A stretch of 64,000 nucleotides of DNA from Pseudocercospora fijiensis CIRAD86 (GCF_000340215.1 NW_006921532.1:6170681-6234680), one strand, 5' to 3'; numbered from the stretch's first letter, positions 12,701-24,115 are shown. Numbers and translations are program-made. The notes: a model not told the origin generated them from the letters alone.

Positions 12701-14209
12701 CTAATTTAGCTGTTATCGTAACTGCCTCGGTATAGAGATACGTTAATGCCTACGATATAAAGGGATACCTCTACCCTATTTAGTCGCCTTCTATAGTACA
12801 GTTTGATTTCGTCGACTAATCGCTATCGACTAAAGAGACGCGCGATATAGAACGTAACTTCTAGTTTAGCGACAATAGTAATATCTCCGACTCGGCTAGG
12901 CATATTAGTAATTAGGTTTCTAAGTACTTACAATCCGAATACTCTAACGCGACAGTAGGTCGAACAGAACTAAGTATTACGGATAAAGATACTCGGGCGC
13001 TAGACAAGTTTCGCCCTTAGTTACTAACAAAAATGGTTCGCCTTAAGAAGACGCTAATATAGCAACCTATACCTAATACTCCGCGCGTACTAGCTATCGA
13101 TTGTCTACTATATTCCTATTTTGATATCGGCTTGCAATTTAAATCTATAGAAGATTAAGCACTAAGTAAGTAGGTCGAAGAATAGAAGGCAGCGGAAGAT
13201 GCTAAATTTATATACGTATCTAAGATAATGCGGGTCTTTACTATATTTCTATCGCTACTTCTCGTACTACAGGGGGACGATACGGACTTAATTAAGGAAC
13301 TTAGTACTTTTATACTATAGGACATTAAAAACATGCTTCCTAGGATACGCGACTACGGTTTATCGGATCCCTACCTCTAGGACTATATGCTAACACTATA
13401 TAACGAGCCGGTTATAGTATCGCTACGGCATATAATCCGAATTAAGCGCAGCAAGCAGCGCTAGCACGGGTATAGAAGTAAGATTGTACTAGCTAGCTTC
13501 AAGCCGTAGAATGTCTTCGTTTTAGACTTAGTACGTATCTATCTGCCCCCCTATCTACTAAGTATACAAGACTAACATTTTTGTAGTATCTTTAGTAGCT
13601 AGCTATATAGAAAAAAGACTCCGAGTATTACGATAACATCCTAAGCACTAGCAACATAGTATATAGAATCCTTATCGATACTTAGAGTAGCTAGACCGAT
13701 ACTACTAGGGCCGACCTTGTTAAAGAGTTCGTGTCTACGAGGAACAAGGTAAATAGATACAGCGACGAGAAGTAGCTTATAGTAGTATATACAAGCTAGA
13801 TCATAACTAGTATAAACCTCCCCTCTACGGACACCGTTATTATTATCGATAATTACTAGACTCCGGAGGCTAATATTCAAATAGGTAGAAGAGTATCTCG
13901 CGCGGCCGGCGTTTAGAGGGCAGATTTTACGGAGTCGTACCGATTTGTAATAGTATCGGTTGTAATTATATAGGTAGTATAGGTTACAAGCAGATAGGTA
14001 CGAGCTTAGGATATACAACAATCGCTCGGCTTCGAGAAGGAAAAAAAGAGGAAAAAGGGTAAAGCATAATAGGATATAGCTATAGCGTACGTCGGCGCTA
14101 GTATTGCGAGCGGGGGAAGTAGTATATAGAGTCAACGTCGATATAGCAGATACGCTATAAAATGTTAATACAAGCAAAGTAAGCCTAACGTTGTGTTTAT
14201 CCGCGCCTA
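9724..14209 (+). pseudogene. SNF2-like helicase/ATPase, RIP-damaged
   Basis: One plus-strand frame of about 1,495 codons is readable end to end, broken nearly only by TAG/TAA. The N-terminal half is charged and low in complexity. The helicase core follows: Walker A-like DVGIGKTVYTLE at 11881-11916, a DEAH-box-like VIVDEFY at 12580-12600 (the last residue probably His before C-to-T), motif III-like FVLGLSSTLFSKL at 12661-12699, and a C-lobe motif VI-like segment at 13831-13912 containing IQIGRRVSRA. The order and spacing fit the SNF2 branch of superfamily 2, which moves or remodels DNA-bound protein. The proposed start is ATA at 9724, probably ATG before RIP. The stretch 10285-10646 recurs exactly, inverted, beside the assembly gap at 15.6 kb. 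A RecQ-type enzyme fits less well. Confidence 0.7.
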
Positions 14210-14235
14210 ATATTAATAACTACTACTATAGGTAC

Positions 14236-14436
14236 AAATTAGCGATACGACTCGATAACCGACTTAGGGTACGAGTCGGCAAGCCTATATATTAGGAAGC
14301 GACCTAGACTACCGCTCTGCCCTTTAAATTAGCGATGCGACTCGACAACCGACTAGCTATCCGACTTAGTCTAGCTTAGGTTGCTAATCGGCAAACCGAC
14401 GTATTAGGAAGCTACCTAACCTACCGCCCTACCCTT
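14236..14436. repeat. Two ~90-110-bp direct repeats
   Basis: A unit starting AAATTAGCGATACGACTCGA at 14236 recurs at 14326 (AAATTAGCGATGCGACTCGA); both units end in a similar run containing ACCGC and CCCTT. Differences are mostly transitions. The repeats lie just after the helicase gene. Confidence 0.7.
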
Positions 14437-14439
14437 CCT

Positions 14440-14830
14440 ATCCCCTCTTACTATATATCCGTATAGTATATTTCCCTATATTCCGTTACTACCTTCTTTA
14501 CGCATCGAGTATAATGTTATTATATGCCTATTGTTTTCGTAATAGAAACGCAACCTTTTTACGCAATTGCTCTAACTCTAGTACTAACCGCTCTACCTCG
14601 TCTTATAGTTCTTTATTCGTCTTCTATCGTATAAATAGCGGCGGTCCATTCTTACGGATATGTAGCGCTACCCTACCCGAGATTCGAATGCTTCGTTTAA
14701 TCTGTCTAACCGGGTCCTCTACGTTAGGAAAGGCTAACTAGCTACTACGTTTGTCGACTCGATTAAGTACTAACGACTTAACCGCGTACTACGATTCTTA
14801 ACTGTTCTTTACCTTATCTATATTATCGAA
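14440..14830 (-). pseudogene. Remnant of a coiled-coil protein, unrecognised
   Basis: A minus-strand frame with only TAG/TAA stops gives a basic segment followed by a clear heptad stretch (ELQDEVERLVLELEQLRKKV if TAA is read as Gln), near 14540-14600. That stretch would form a coiled coil. The sequence TTACTACCTTCTTTA at 14486-14500 also occurs at 9299-9313, at the start of the large minus-strand gene, so the two regions may be related. Function unknown. Confidence 0.4.
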
Positions 14831-14839
14831 GTTCCCTAT

Positions 14840-14999
14840 CGTTCTAGTATTAAGTAGAACATATATAGTATAGACCCTAGGCTAGGAAATCGAACATAGT
14901 CGACTAGGTTACGTAGTATAGGCGATCGGTTAAACAACCCTATAACCGTAGCTAGGGCGATTAGCAACTAGCGCGCTAGCTAGAACTACACTCGGCGCT
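14840..14999. other. AT-rich RIP-affected spacer, nothing recognised
   Basis: No readable frame of useful length and no repeat boundary is seen between the coiled-coil remnant and the tandem repeats. Confidence 0.4.
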
Positions 15000-15400
15000 A
15001 CGACACTATTTACTATATAGCGCTACTATTATACGTACGGAGCTAGTCTATAGTTAGGGCAAAGGCGTAGATAAGATTAAGCTCGAGATAAGAACTACGC
15101 CGGCGATAAGGAGTATCGCGAGGAGGACGCTACGGCTACGGCTATCGCGGGCCTTAAGCAGAATAAGAAGCTAAACCCTATCTACTACGCGGCGCCGCTA
15201 TTATACTACGGAGCAAGGTTACGGCTAGGGCAAAGGCGTAGGTAAAGTTAAGCTCGAGATACGAACTACGGCTACGGCTATCGCGGGCCTCTAGTAGAAT
15301 AAGAAGCTAAACCCTATCTACTACGCGGCGCCGCCATTATACTACGGAGCTAGATTACAGCTAGGGCAAAGGCGGCAAGAGCATCGCGGAAGGATAACTA
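15000..15400. repeat. Tandem repeat cluster, about three units of 136-170 bp
   Basis: The string GGGCAAAGGCG recurs at about 15056, 15227 and 15363, each time after a TACGGAGC block and, in the first two units, before a run with AAGCTCGAGATA. The longer spacing of the first unit comes from an extra internal block. A GGCGCCGC stretch recurs ahead of units two and three. These units are GC-richer than the surroundings. Confidence 0.75.
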
Positions 15401-15462
15401 AGTCGCCTTACTTACTCTTAGAGTATCCTATAACTATACCTTTATTATTCTCGCTATACATT

Positions 15463-15516
15463 GCTCCGACGCATACAACCTAGCGTAATACCATTAGGTT
15501 AGACAATAAGGGACCG
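15463..15516. repeat. 54-bp inverted repeat, left arm
   Basis: GCTCCGACGCATACAACCTA... to GGACCG is the inverted partner of 15990-16043, with a few C/T or G/A differences. Arms of this kind are what the terminal inverted repeats of a DNA transposon, or two copies of one end, would give. The assembly gap and a foreign inverted copy lie between the arms. Confidence 0.7.
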
Positions 15517-15524
15517 TTTGTCCG

Positions 15525-15624
15525 NNNNNNNNNNNNNNNNNNNNNNNNNNNNNNNNNNNNNNNNNNNNNNNNNNNNNNNNNNNNNNNNNNNNNNNNNNNN
15601 NNNNNNNNNNNNNNNNNNNNNNNN
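15525..15624. other. Assembly gap (100 N)
   Basis: Exactly 100 unknown bases, the length commonly used for gaps of unknown size. Adjacent structure must be treated with caution. Confidence 0.99.
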
Positions 15625-15986
15625 AAGAATTCGTACTTCTACTATTCGGGCGATAGTAATAACTCTCGTACGAGCTAGAGCCGTAACAAATCCTTTATAC
15701 TAATATTATTAGAAGTCTTCGATTGTAGGACAGACTAATTTAGGCCAAATACGTCGTAGTCCGCCGTTAAAGGTAACCGCTAGTCGATAATACTAAACTA
15801 CAACGTAATCTTAGCCCGGTCCGGCTTAATAGGGCGTAGCGCGTCGGACATTACTAGATTAGTATCCTTACTACTATACGAATCTCCTAGCGTTATTCTC
15901 TTAAATACCCGACCGGCTCTGCTAGTCTTACTAGTAGAGGCAGAACTTGCTCTACGCTTAGGTATAGAGGGCGTAGTTTATCGGGA
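15625..15986. repeat. Exact inverted copy of 10285-10646 (helicase gene segment)
   Basis: About 362 bases reproduce the reverse complement of the SNF2-like gene segment without a single difference that I could find on reading both through. RIP normally makes copies diverge, so identity in such mutated DNA points either to duplication after RIP or to a misplaced contig end beside the gap. Confidence 0.85.
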
Positions 15987-15989
15987 TAT

Positions 15990-16043
15990 CGGTCCCTTAT
16001 TATCTAACCTAACGGCATTACGCTAGGTTGCATACGTCGGAGC
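15990..16043. repeat. 54-bp inverted repeat, right arm
   Basis: Reverse complement of 15463-15516 with a few transition differences. It overlaps the 3' end of the minus-strand remnant that follows. Confidence 0.7.
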
Positions 16044-17060
16044 AAAAGCCGTTTAGAGTTAAGGTTAGGCCTATTATCGGCTTCGCGAAGGCTACCGATA
16101 AGATCTAGGTTTAGCGTTTTAGTAATACTAACTAGGTTAGATTCCGCCTTGCCGACTATAGTATCCCGAATGCTATAACGCGACAGATTACTATAAATAA
16201 TTACTCCCGTTAACACTACAGAATTACCCTTAGACACCTAGATCGTCCGGTACTTAACGTTAGTATACGCGCTAATCCCTAATACCTACCTACTAAGCTA
16301 TATACAATCCGTACTAATAAGCCTTATCGACGCCTGCTTAGAGGCGACTAGACTTCTAAGATACTTAAATTCGTAGCTATATTTCTAAACCTCGATGCTA
16401 TATCTATTACCGGAACTCCTAGTACTAGGCTTAGGAATAGTCCGCGGCTCTTCCGTCTTGCCGATCCTACCGGTAATTATTAGTTAACTCCCGTAAAGCT
16501 ATTTAGCTTCTCGGTAGGTACTAGTATAATTATAGTGCCCGGCCGCATCCTAGATACTCCTCGCGTAGGCTATAATTCGAATTCGAAACCTAGTATACTA
16601 TAGAAGGACTGCTAGAACTTGTAGAGCGTTAAGTTTACTAGACCTAGAAAATTTAACAAGTAGTCGGTCCTAGTTACTAACCGTAAGAGCAATCGAGGCA
16701 GTACACTATATAGTAACCTAGGTAGTCCTAAAAAGGCCTTTACAAAGCTCTACGGTAGCAAAGAGAAGTATCCGAAGATAACCGTAATTATCGTTAGTAA
16801 GCGTTACTATACTCGTTTCTACCCGACTCGTAGGTAGGATACATATAATAACTGTTAGAACCTACTCGTAGGTATAGTCGTCGACTATAGTATCGCCGAT
16901 AAGATCTATATAGGGTCGGGCTATAGGTACATTTAGGACTTTAAGGCATAGCACGACCCGCTTACTACGTAGTTATTAAGGACGAAATTAAGTTTAAGGC
17001 GGATAAACTTTAGCAATTTATATACTACCTCTGCTACCTCTTTAGCCGTGCGACAAAGGC
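16004..17060 (-). pseudogene. Unrecognised coding remnant
   Basis: A minus-strand frame can be followed for about 350 codons with TAG/TAA as the only stops; its last 77 codons (16237 to 16004) are fully open. The predicted protein has a mixed, globular-looking composition (for example SLVASKQASIRLIS and SNLVSITKTLNLDLIG). It ends inside the right inverted-repeat arm, so it may belong to the element whose ends those arms are. No family is recognised. Start not determined. Confidence 0.4.
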
Positions 17061-17340
17061 TGTATCTATCTACCTACTAGTATACTACGCAGACCTTCTT
17101 TGCGAGCGTAGCCGTACCTATTTGTTTAGCGTCCTAGCTAAGAGTTATAGCAGTAATTCTTTAGTCTTTAACGCCAGATAAGAGTAGTCTCGTCTAGAGG
17201 ATAAAGAAGAAGAAGAAGAAGAATTCAATATTAGGAGAATGAACTTTAGCAATTTATATACTACTACTGCTACATCTTTAGCTATACGACTAAGGCCGTG
17301 TTTACCTATACTAGATATACACCTTAGCAACCTAGCGCCC
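17000..17340. repeat. Degenerate direct repeat in non-coding spacer
   Basis: The phrase CTTTAGCAATTTATATACTAC occurs near 17007 and again near 17243, each followed by a tract rich in CTGCTAC and TCTTTAG. A (GAA)n run lies at about 17206-17222 between them. No gene is supported here. Confidence 0.55.
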
Positions 17341-17352
17341 GGACTCGATATA

Positions 17353-17564
17353 AGGCTAACAACGCCGTAGGCTCGGATCTAGTACCGGCATATTAAAAGG
17401 GCATACAAGGCTGCAATTATTATTAAGCAGCTAATCCCTTCGTTATAGGCGAAGGCAAATAGCTCTACCTATAACGAAGAGGTTAGCTACTTAATAATAA
17501 TTGCAGCCTTATATGCCCTTTTAATATGTCGGTGCTAGATCCGAGCCTACGGCGGTATTAGCCT
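17353..17564. repeat. Long hairpin: 97-bp inverted arms, 18-base loop
   Basis: 17353-17449 pairs with 17468-17564; mismatches are nearly all C/T or G/A. The arms share AGGCTGCAATTATTATTAAG and a CGTTATAGG end next to the loop. The shape fits a foldback or MITE-like insertion, or two transposon ends brought together. No coding potential. Confidence 0.85.
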
Positions 17565-17650
17565 CGACCTTCGTTAACTATAGTATAACTACGACGGCGA
17601 CGAAAATCCTATAGTACTTCTACCGAGAATTACAACGAGATGCTACAAAA
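17565..17650. other. Short spacer between hairpin and tandem array
   Basis: Nothing recognised; RIP-like composition. Confidence 0.3.
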
Positions 17651-18190
17651 GACAAGAAACTATATAGCGGGACCTAAAGCAGTGCGGAACTCGTACGAGT
17701 CGAGACTAATTAGGCTATCCGCCGCGAGTCGGTAGTAGTAATAGTAGTAATAGGATATAGATATAGTAGCCGAGAGGCTAGATAGGACAAGGAAACTAGA
17801 TAGCGGGAAGTAAAGCAGTACGGAACTTATACGACTCTAGGCCGAGTAGGGCATCTACCGCGAGTCGGTAGCAGTAATAGTAGCAATAGGATATAGATCT
17901 AGTAGCCGGGAGGCTAGATAAGATAAGGAAACTAGATAGCGGGAAGTGAAGCAGTACGGAACTTATACGACTCTAGGCCGAGTAGGGCATCCGCAGTAAG
18001 TCGGTAGCAGTAACAGTAGCAATAGGATATAGATCTAGTAGCCGGGAGGCTAGATCGGATAAGGAAACTAGATATCGGAAAGTTAAGTAGTACGGAACTT
18101 ATGCGAATCGAGGCTAAGTAGGCTATCTATAGCGAGTCGGTAGCAGTAGTAGTAGCAGTAGAATGCTAGGATAGTAGCTAGGACAATAAT
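17651..18190. repeat. Tandem array, four units of about 136 bp
   Basis: Units begin at about 17651, 17786, 17922 and 18058 with GACAAGAAAC or GATAAGGAAAC, and each contains a GAGTCGGTAG(C/T)AGTA stretch followed by a TAG(C/T)A trinucleotide-like tract. The middle units are the most alike. The period is very regular (135, 136, 136). Confidence 0.88.
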
Positions 18191-19440
18191 TTCAACTAGT
18201 AGTAGCTAAACTCTTCGGTACTATATCAATCTATATTGAGGCCTATCGCGATAAAATGTATAGGCATACGTATCTATAATCAAATTAGTCGCTATGTATG
18301 CCGGAATGTTTTAAGTTACTTCTAGTAATTCGACAATCCGCGAAGGCGTAGTTGCCGCTAGTATATAGGATACAGGTTAGTCTAGCGCTAACCGAGCGTC
18401 TAACACGAAGACGGTAATATTAGAAAATAGCATCGTAATATAGTAGGATATGAGTTTAATATATTAATAGTATTACCGAAAAGTATAGACTAACTCTAAG
18501 ATGCCGAGTCGTAGTGTTAATCCGCCCCTAAATCATTAATCGACCCCGAACTTAGCAACCCTATATATAAATAATACATATGTCTATACTAGACTAGCAG
18601 TGCTCGCACGCTATCCTACGATAGCATGCAATACTACCTTAAGCCGACCGTAGTAAACGTTTATCGTACTGCTTAGAGTTAGCGGTAGCTAAACATTCGA
18701 GTTATAGTAAAACGTACTTCTCTAGACACTATCGATATACTACTTATCTACGCCGCGGACTATAGCAATAGCACGATCCTTACTAGCGTCCTAGTCTAAC
18801 ACACTGCCGTCCGGAAATATAATATAGTCGGCGAGCTTAGTATTAGCTAGAACTATATCGCATAGGAGGTATACAAACTAGTCTTCTAGGTACGAGCGAT
18901 CGAGTAGCAAATCCTTGTTAGCGAACTAGCCTATAAAATGGAAAGAGGCACTAGTAGTAGTATAATTGCTGCCGACTAGAAAACAGTAGACGCGAGCATT
19001 ATTACCCTCCCCGGCCTACTAGTATAGAAAGCCGATCTACTCTAGGTTATAACCTACAATATCCTATTAAGTATAGGCGAGCGAGTAGGTAATACCCGGC
19101 TAAAGCACCTACATCGATATGATTAGCTCTAGATCTCGCTACGTCGAAGATATAGTCTAGTATAACGGCAATTCGACCCCGACCGGAAACATACCTAGCC
19201 GACCTTAACACCTAGAACCCTAAAGCGGGTTAGAGCCGCGGGCTCTAGCTAATAGAATAGTACTATTAGCTAGGGAGCGAATAACTAGCGCACTATCCCT
19301 AGAGCGACGCGAGACCCGATACTTAGCTATACTAGAGGTTAAGACATAGGTTAATATTAATAAGTCGGCGTATAGGTCTGTATAATAGCGTATATATAAT
19401 AGCGTATGTGTAATAGCGTATGTATAAAAATCAAATAGAG
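18191..19440 (+). pseudogene. RIP-damaged region with a possible plus-strand remnant
   Basis: Between about 18.75 and 19.2 kb a plus-strand frame with few TAG stops reads as a plausible protein segment (for example LSISQNYIAQEVYKLVFQVR, reading TAG as Gln). The rest is AT-rich with nothing recognisable. It may be the 5' part of the transposon that follows or a separate element. No family assignment. Confidence 0.3.
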
Positions 19441-19449
19441 TCGACAGGA

Positions 19450-22400
19450 TAAGGCTTTATACTTCTATCTAATAGGCGCACCGATAGGGTAGTCGTAACT
19501 GCTACGAGTCTTAGAGGCCTTAGATTTAACATAAACCGCTTATTAGATGCCGCCTCAAACGACGTCGTTACTAAGTCGGCTAAGCAACACTTACTAGCAG
19601 TTACTCGAGCGCTATTCGTTTACTTTGCTTAGGAATACAACCTAGCTATAACATAACTAGAGCAAGCCTTAGTAGTACCGGGCGAATTTAACGTAATTAA
19701 TAATGCTACAAGGCAGTATTAAACCGGAGCAATGCTACTCCTACACGTATACAGAATTAAACATATACAACGCATTTTACGGTATAATATACAGGCCTTA
19801 GAGCGTTAGGAGTAACGTAGAAGTCTAGTCGAAGTGTAGTACGGTCTTTTATATTTAGTATTAATTTTCCGATTAGTCCTAACTAGTAACCGAGTCGGAC
19901 GGCGAGTCGGCACACAAATTAGTATTCAAATATTATCGCAAGAGGCGCTAGTAGAGTAACATTAAGTTAGTATAATCGAACGGGATAAATCCGAGATTTT
20001 GCCGAATCCGCGGGCTACGAATCGATATCGAGTCGGACCCCGACTTATACCTAACTTCGTAGTAGTAAGGGGGTTTGCTAAGTACTGCACCTATAGTAGA
20101 GCTAAAGAGCCTTAGTAACTTCGTATACGTCGACATACGGCAAACCTACAGTAGCTATAGCACTAGCGCCTATTATCGAAAGCTAGCTATATATATAGTA
20201 ATGTCTTACTATATCGAATGCGGGTTATATAACCGGCTGCTTAAAAGCTCCTACGGCTATAAGTAATATAGAAACAAGTGCGAGAAACGCGTCGTACTAA
20301 AAGAATTTACCGAGCACGATTCTACTATAAACAATGCCGCGAAGCGAGCCCGACTTAACTTACATACGATCTAAGGTAGTAACTAGAGCGCCGAACAAGC
20401 CGACGACAGATCGATACTAGAAGGCATATAGCAAGACGTAAATAAAGAAGGCACAATAGAAGCTGTTCTAGCAACGATATTAACGCTAATAGTACTAGCG
20501 CTATAGGAAGATAAGGGAAGTATAGATAGCATTAAATAGGATAGATATCTTAAATTACCGGAATTCGACATATAGGATAGCCTAGCGGACGAAGACGAAA
20601 TAGAAAGCGTATAGGCAACTGCCGCCGGAAAGACAATAACGCTAGGAAGCTAGAAGTTAATAAGATTACGGCTAACACTAAAAGGCTACCGTACCGCGGA
20701 TAATATTAATGTATTTACCGAATATACTAGCCGTGCCGCTAGCAAGCCTATAGCTAGGTATAGCATAATTACAGTTTAGTATAGTAGAGTGAATATAAGC
20801 GCCTAATCTATAAGCAGCGTTAAAATACGAATATAAGATACTTTAGGCGAGTACGGAACATTTAAGTTACTATTCGATATAAGCTTTGCGCAATTCTTAA
20901 AGAGAGAGAGAATATCCGGACATATAATTGCGAGGCTTTTCGAAGACGAGAGGCTAGCACTACTATACGATCTACTAAGCTAGAAAAGCATAAAGGCTAT
21001 AACGTCGAAACTGCGAGCCGGCGGTATACTACTATCGAGGGCATTAGGTTAAATAAAGGTTCGAAAGCTGTACCTTCCGACAAGTCGAACGGGTTGCGGC
21101 AGTACGGAGCTAGTGCTACGATACCGATCCGTTAAGAAAGCAGTAATGTTCTTAATAGGTTATAGTAGCTTTAGGAATAATCTAGTATATAAGCTATATC
21201 GAGCGTAGACGACTAACGACCTACTACGGCGAATCTACTCTAATATAGCGTTAGTAGACTAGTAGTAGGATACCTAGAGTAAGATAAACATAGACGGCGC
21301 AACGATCGTACCTCTAATCGTATTAACCGATAAAACGCAGATAACTAACTACTAAGGTAACTTAATAGCATACCCTATATACCTTACTATCGGAAACCTA
21401 TATATACGAGTACGTAACGCGAACAACAGACCCGGTACGATCTTACTAGGACTACTGCCGGTCGTTAAGGATAGCGATAGTTTTACTAAAAACAGTATAT
21501 ATTATATATCGATAGTATATATATTTCGCTCCGCTATAAAAGCGGCCGACGGCGAGGGCTAGGACATTATATACGCAGATAGCGCGACGCGCAGGTGCTT
21601 TCTAATCTTAGTAGTAATGTTAGTAGACTATAAAGAGCAAGTTGCAATTACCGGAGTTAAGACAAACATACATTACCTAAGTTGCCTAGTATACCCGATA
21701 GAACGAGAGTACCTCGATATTATAGTAGAATAGCGGTTATACGAATCTACGAAGTAGCGATATCTAAGGCAACGTAAAGGCGAATATATAGCGAAGGATC
21801 CGTAGAACGTCTACAACATCGATTGCTTTATATAGCGCTAGAAACACGTCGACATATACCGGTCTTTAGTAGTAGACACACTGCACTAGCTACTAAAAGG
21901 AGTACTAATACACGCAATCCAATAGACTACGGACCTACTAGTAGACAAGATAAGCTGTATAAAAACGAGGAGATACTAACTAGTTACCGACTCGACCCCG
22001 AATAGAGGCCTATCTACTAAAACAAGAAAGCTAGGGAAAACAGTAGTATAAGGGATTATCAATACGATACTAGACAGACGGTTCGCGTATATACCCGCAT
22101 ACACTAATCTTCGCAAGTTCTACTACTACTTAGCAGTTACTTAGTAGACAGGCTAAGAGTAGTAAAGCGTCCTACGAGTCTTATTAGTTGTATTTATACT
22201 ACTACTCGAAGAGGTCCGTTAACCGTAGGCGATAAGATTTCTACGTACACTAGTAGACTTTACCGTTCTAGCGATATATAGATGCTATAACGACGAAACA
22301 GTTAAGTATCTTAGGATAGCATTATACCGGATAAACGAATAGAAGAATGTGTTTCGCCTATATAGGGTAACAAAGGCACAGAAGAGGGCCTAGCGGAAGG

Positions 22401-23780
22401 CGAAGGCTGCTACGCGAAGAACGAACGACCTAAATAACGACGATACGGTTACAACAGACGAGGACGACGAAGCTAACGAGCTAATAATAACACAAATAGA
22501 AGGGCACTTTAATATACCGAAATTCTACGGTATAACACATGCCCCGAGCTATATTAAGACGTTCGGCAATCTTCTAGACTTAAATACTAGCTATTTCGAG
22601 CACAAACACTATAAACTACTAAAGCTTGCATTTCAGCTAACAAATAAGAAGCCTAGCTAGGAAGAAAGTATACTAGATAGCGATACTAATAGATTAAACA
22701 TGCAGGCCGAAGACGATAAAGAATATATAGCAATCCTTATAAATGCTCGCACTATTAAGGAGTATACGTAACAGCTAATAATGCTAACTATAGTATAGCT
22801 AGTAGAGGACATCCTAGGATACTAGCCCGAGAAACAGAGGAACGGAAAGAAATCGGTTAAGTAGATTACGATAAGGGAGGCTATAGCTATAATAGAAAAG
22901 AACTTAGGTCGCGACTTCTAACAAGCGATTGCGGTATTCGTACGGCAATAGGGTATATACGATAAGAATAGCGCATTAAGCACCGCAGCCGACCCTAACG
23001 ACATTGTAACGGACTACGCATACGTCCTAGACATAGAGATCTGCTTCTACGGTAGAATCCGATGCTAGAAGCCTACGGGTAAGGATACAGAACATCCTAA
23101 CGTAGTAGCAGCCGACTTCGCGAGATATATACTAAACTAGGAGGGGCTCTACGGCAATAGACGTTATAATTTTATATAGGTATAGGAATACAACGTCAAT
23201 TGTATAGAAACACCTAATAAATTAGCGGTTCGATTCGGCGGTCGCCTACTAGCTTAACTAAAGTACGTAATCTCGATTAATATAGAAATAGGAATTAAAT
23301 ATAGGAAGGGGCTTAGGACGAAATAGAGGCCCGTTATAGGCGTTTTTATTAAGCTTTACGACTATGTTAACGACAAGAGCGAGTATAAGGATACGTATAG
23401 TCTAACGACAATCCGGCTACGGCGTCTTTTACTATACTATAGTAGACTTAAAGGGCGACGGATGTATAGCCTACTACTAGTCTATTATATATTGTACGCC
23501 GTACCCGTAGACGAAGGCGCCCCGTATAGGACTCGCTATATTAACAGTATAGTTGATTTCGAGACGTATAACACAATTTACGACGAGGAATAGGAGGATA
23601 AGGAAATGCGAGCCGTAAAAGCTTACGGGCGAGTAATAAAAAGGCAACGTGCCGTATAGAGTATATAGAAATCGCACCTCCGAAACATAGAGGACAATAA
23701 TACTAAGGCGGCGAAGAATGATTTTATAGTTTATAGAGAACGTATAAGACAGGATATAGCGACATATAGTAACGACAGTT
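19450..23780 (+). pseudogene. Plavaka-type (CACTA-like) DNA transposase, RIP-damaged
   Basis: A long plus-strand frame with TAG/TAA stops. The best-matching core is at 21296-21420: GATIVPLIVLTDKTQ, then a short gap, then AYPIYLTIGN. This corresponds to the 'DKTQ ... WPVYLTIGN' signature shared by the Plavaka transposases of the CACTA group, which cut and paste DNA. Family-typical segments follow, including an acidic DDE-like region and a C-terminal part to about 23780. Two fully open pieces (20075-20266 and 21823-22005) fall in the frame or beside it. Terminal repeats were not identified with confidence. The N-terminal limit is uncertain because more than one frame is readable before 20 kb. 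Confidence 0.72.
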
Positions 23781-23954
23781 AATGTAATAGTAATACACTT
23801 AAAACTGTAGTACTACTAGTATATTCTAGTTTAGACTAAGTCGACTAATACGACCGAGTCGACGAGTCGATAAGTATTAATATAGCACTATACGAATAGT
23901 ATAAACACTACTAACGACTGCGACTACGAGCGACCTAGAGCGATCCTATATATA

Positions 23955-24115
23955 CAAAAATTTACTATATCGATTCTATCGATCGCGTCGATCGCGTCGA
24001 TCCTATTAATCCTAAGCGATCCGGGCGCGAGTCGGGTCGCGACTCGGTCGCTTAGGATCGCTTAGGATCGCTTAGGATCGCTTAGGATCGACAGGATCGA
24101 TAGGATCGACGCGAT
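23955..24115. repeat. Inverted GATCC/GGATC-rich cluster with a 10-bp tandem repeat
   Basis: CTTAGGATCG is repeated four times at 24051-24090. To its left, TCGATCGCGTCGATC and CCTAAGCGATCC run in the opposite sense around a central GCGAGTCGGGTCGCGACTCG, so the whole block is roughly palindromic. It separates the Plavaka remnant from the copia element and could be a transposon end. Confidence 0.7.

Noticed and set aside
13641..14177. 178-codon minus-strand open frame
   Set aside because: It is antisense to the C-terminal helicase lobe. RIP makes stops on the coding strand and tends to leave the antisense frame open.
9724..14209. RecQ-type telomere-linked helicase
   Set aside because: The spacing of motifs and the DEFY and IGRRVSRA segments fit SNF2 better, and no telomere repeat is in the window.
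15518..15703. Open frame across the N run
   Set aside because: It exists only because unknown bases cannot be stops.
1..24000. Starship (giant element with DUF3435 captain)
   Set aside because: No tyrosine-recombinase signature was found on either strand; the large genes here are an unknown protein, an SNF2-like enzyme and a Plavaka transposase.
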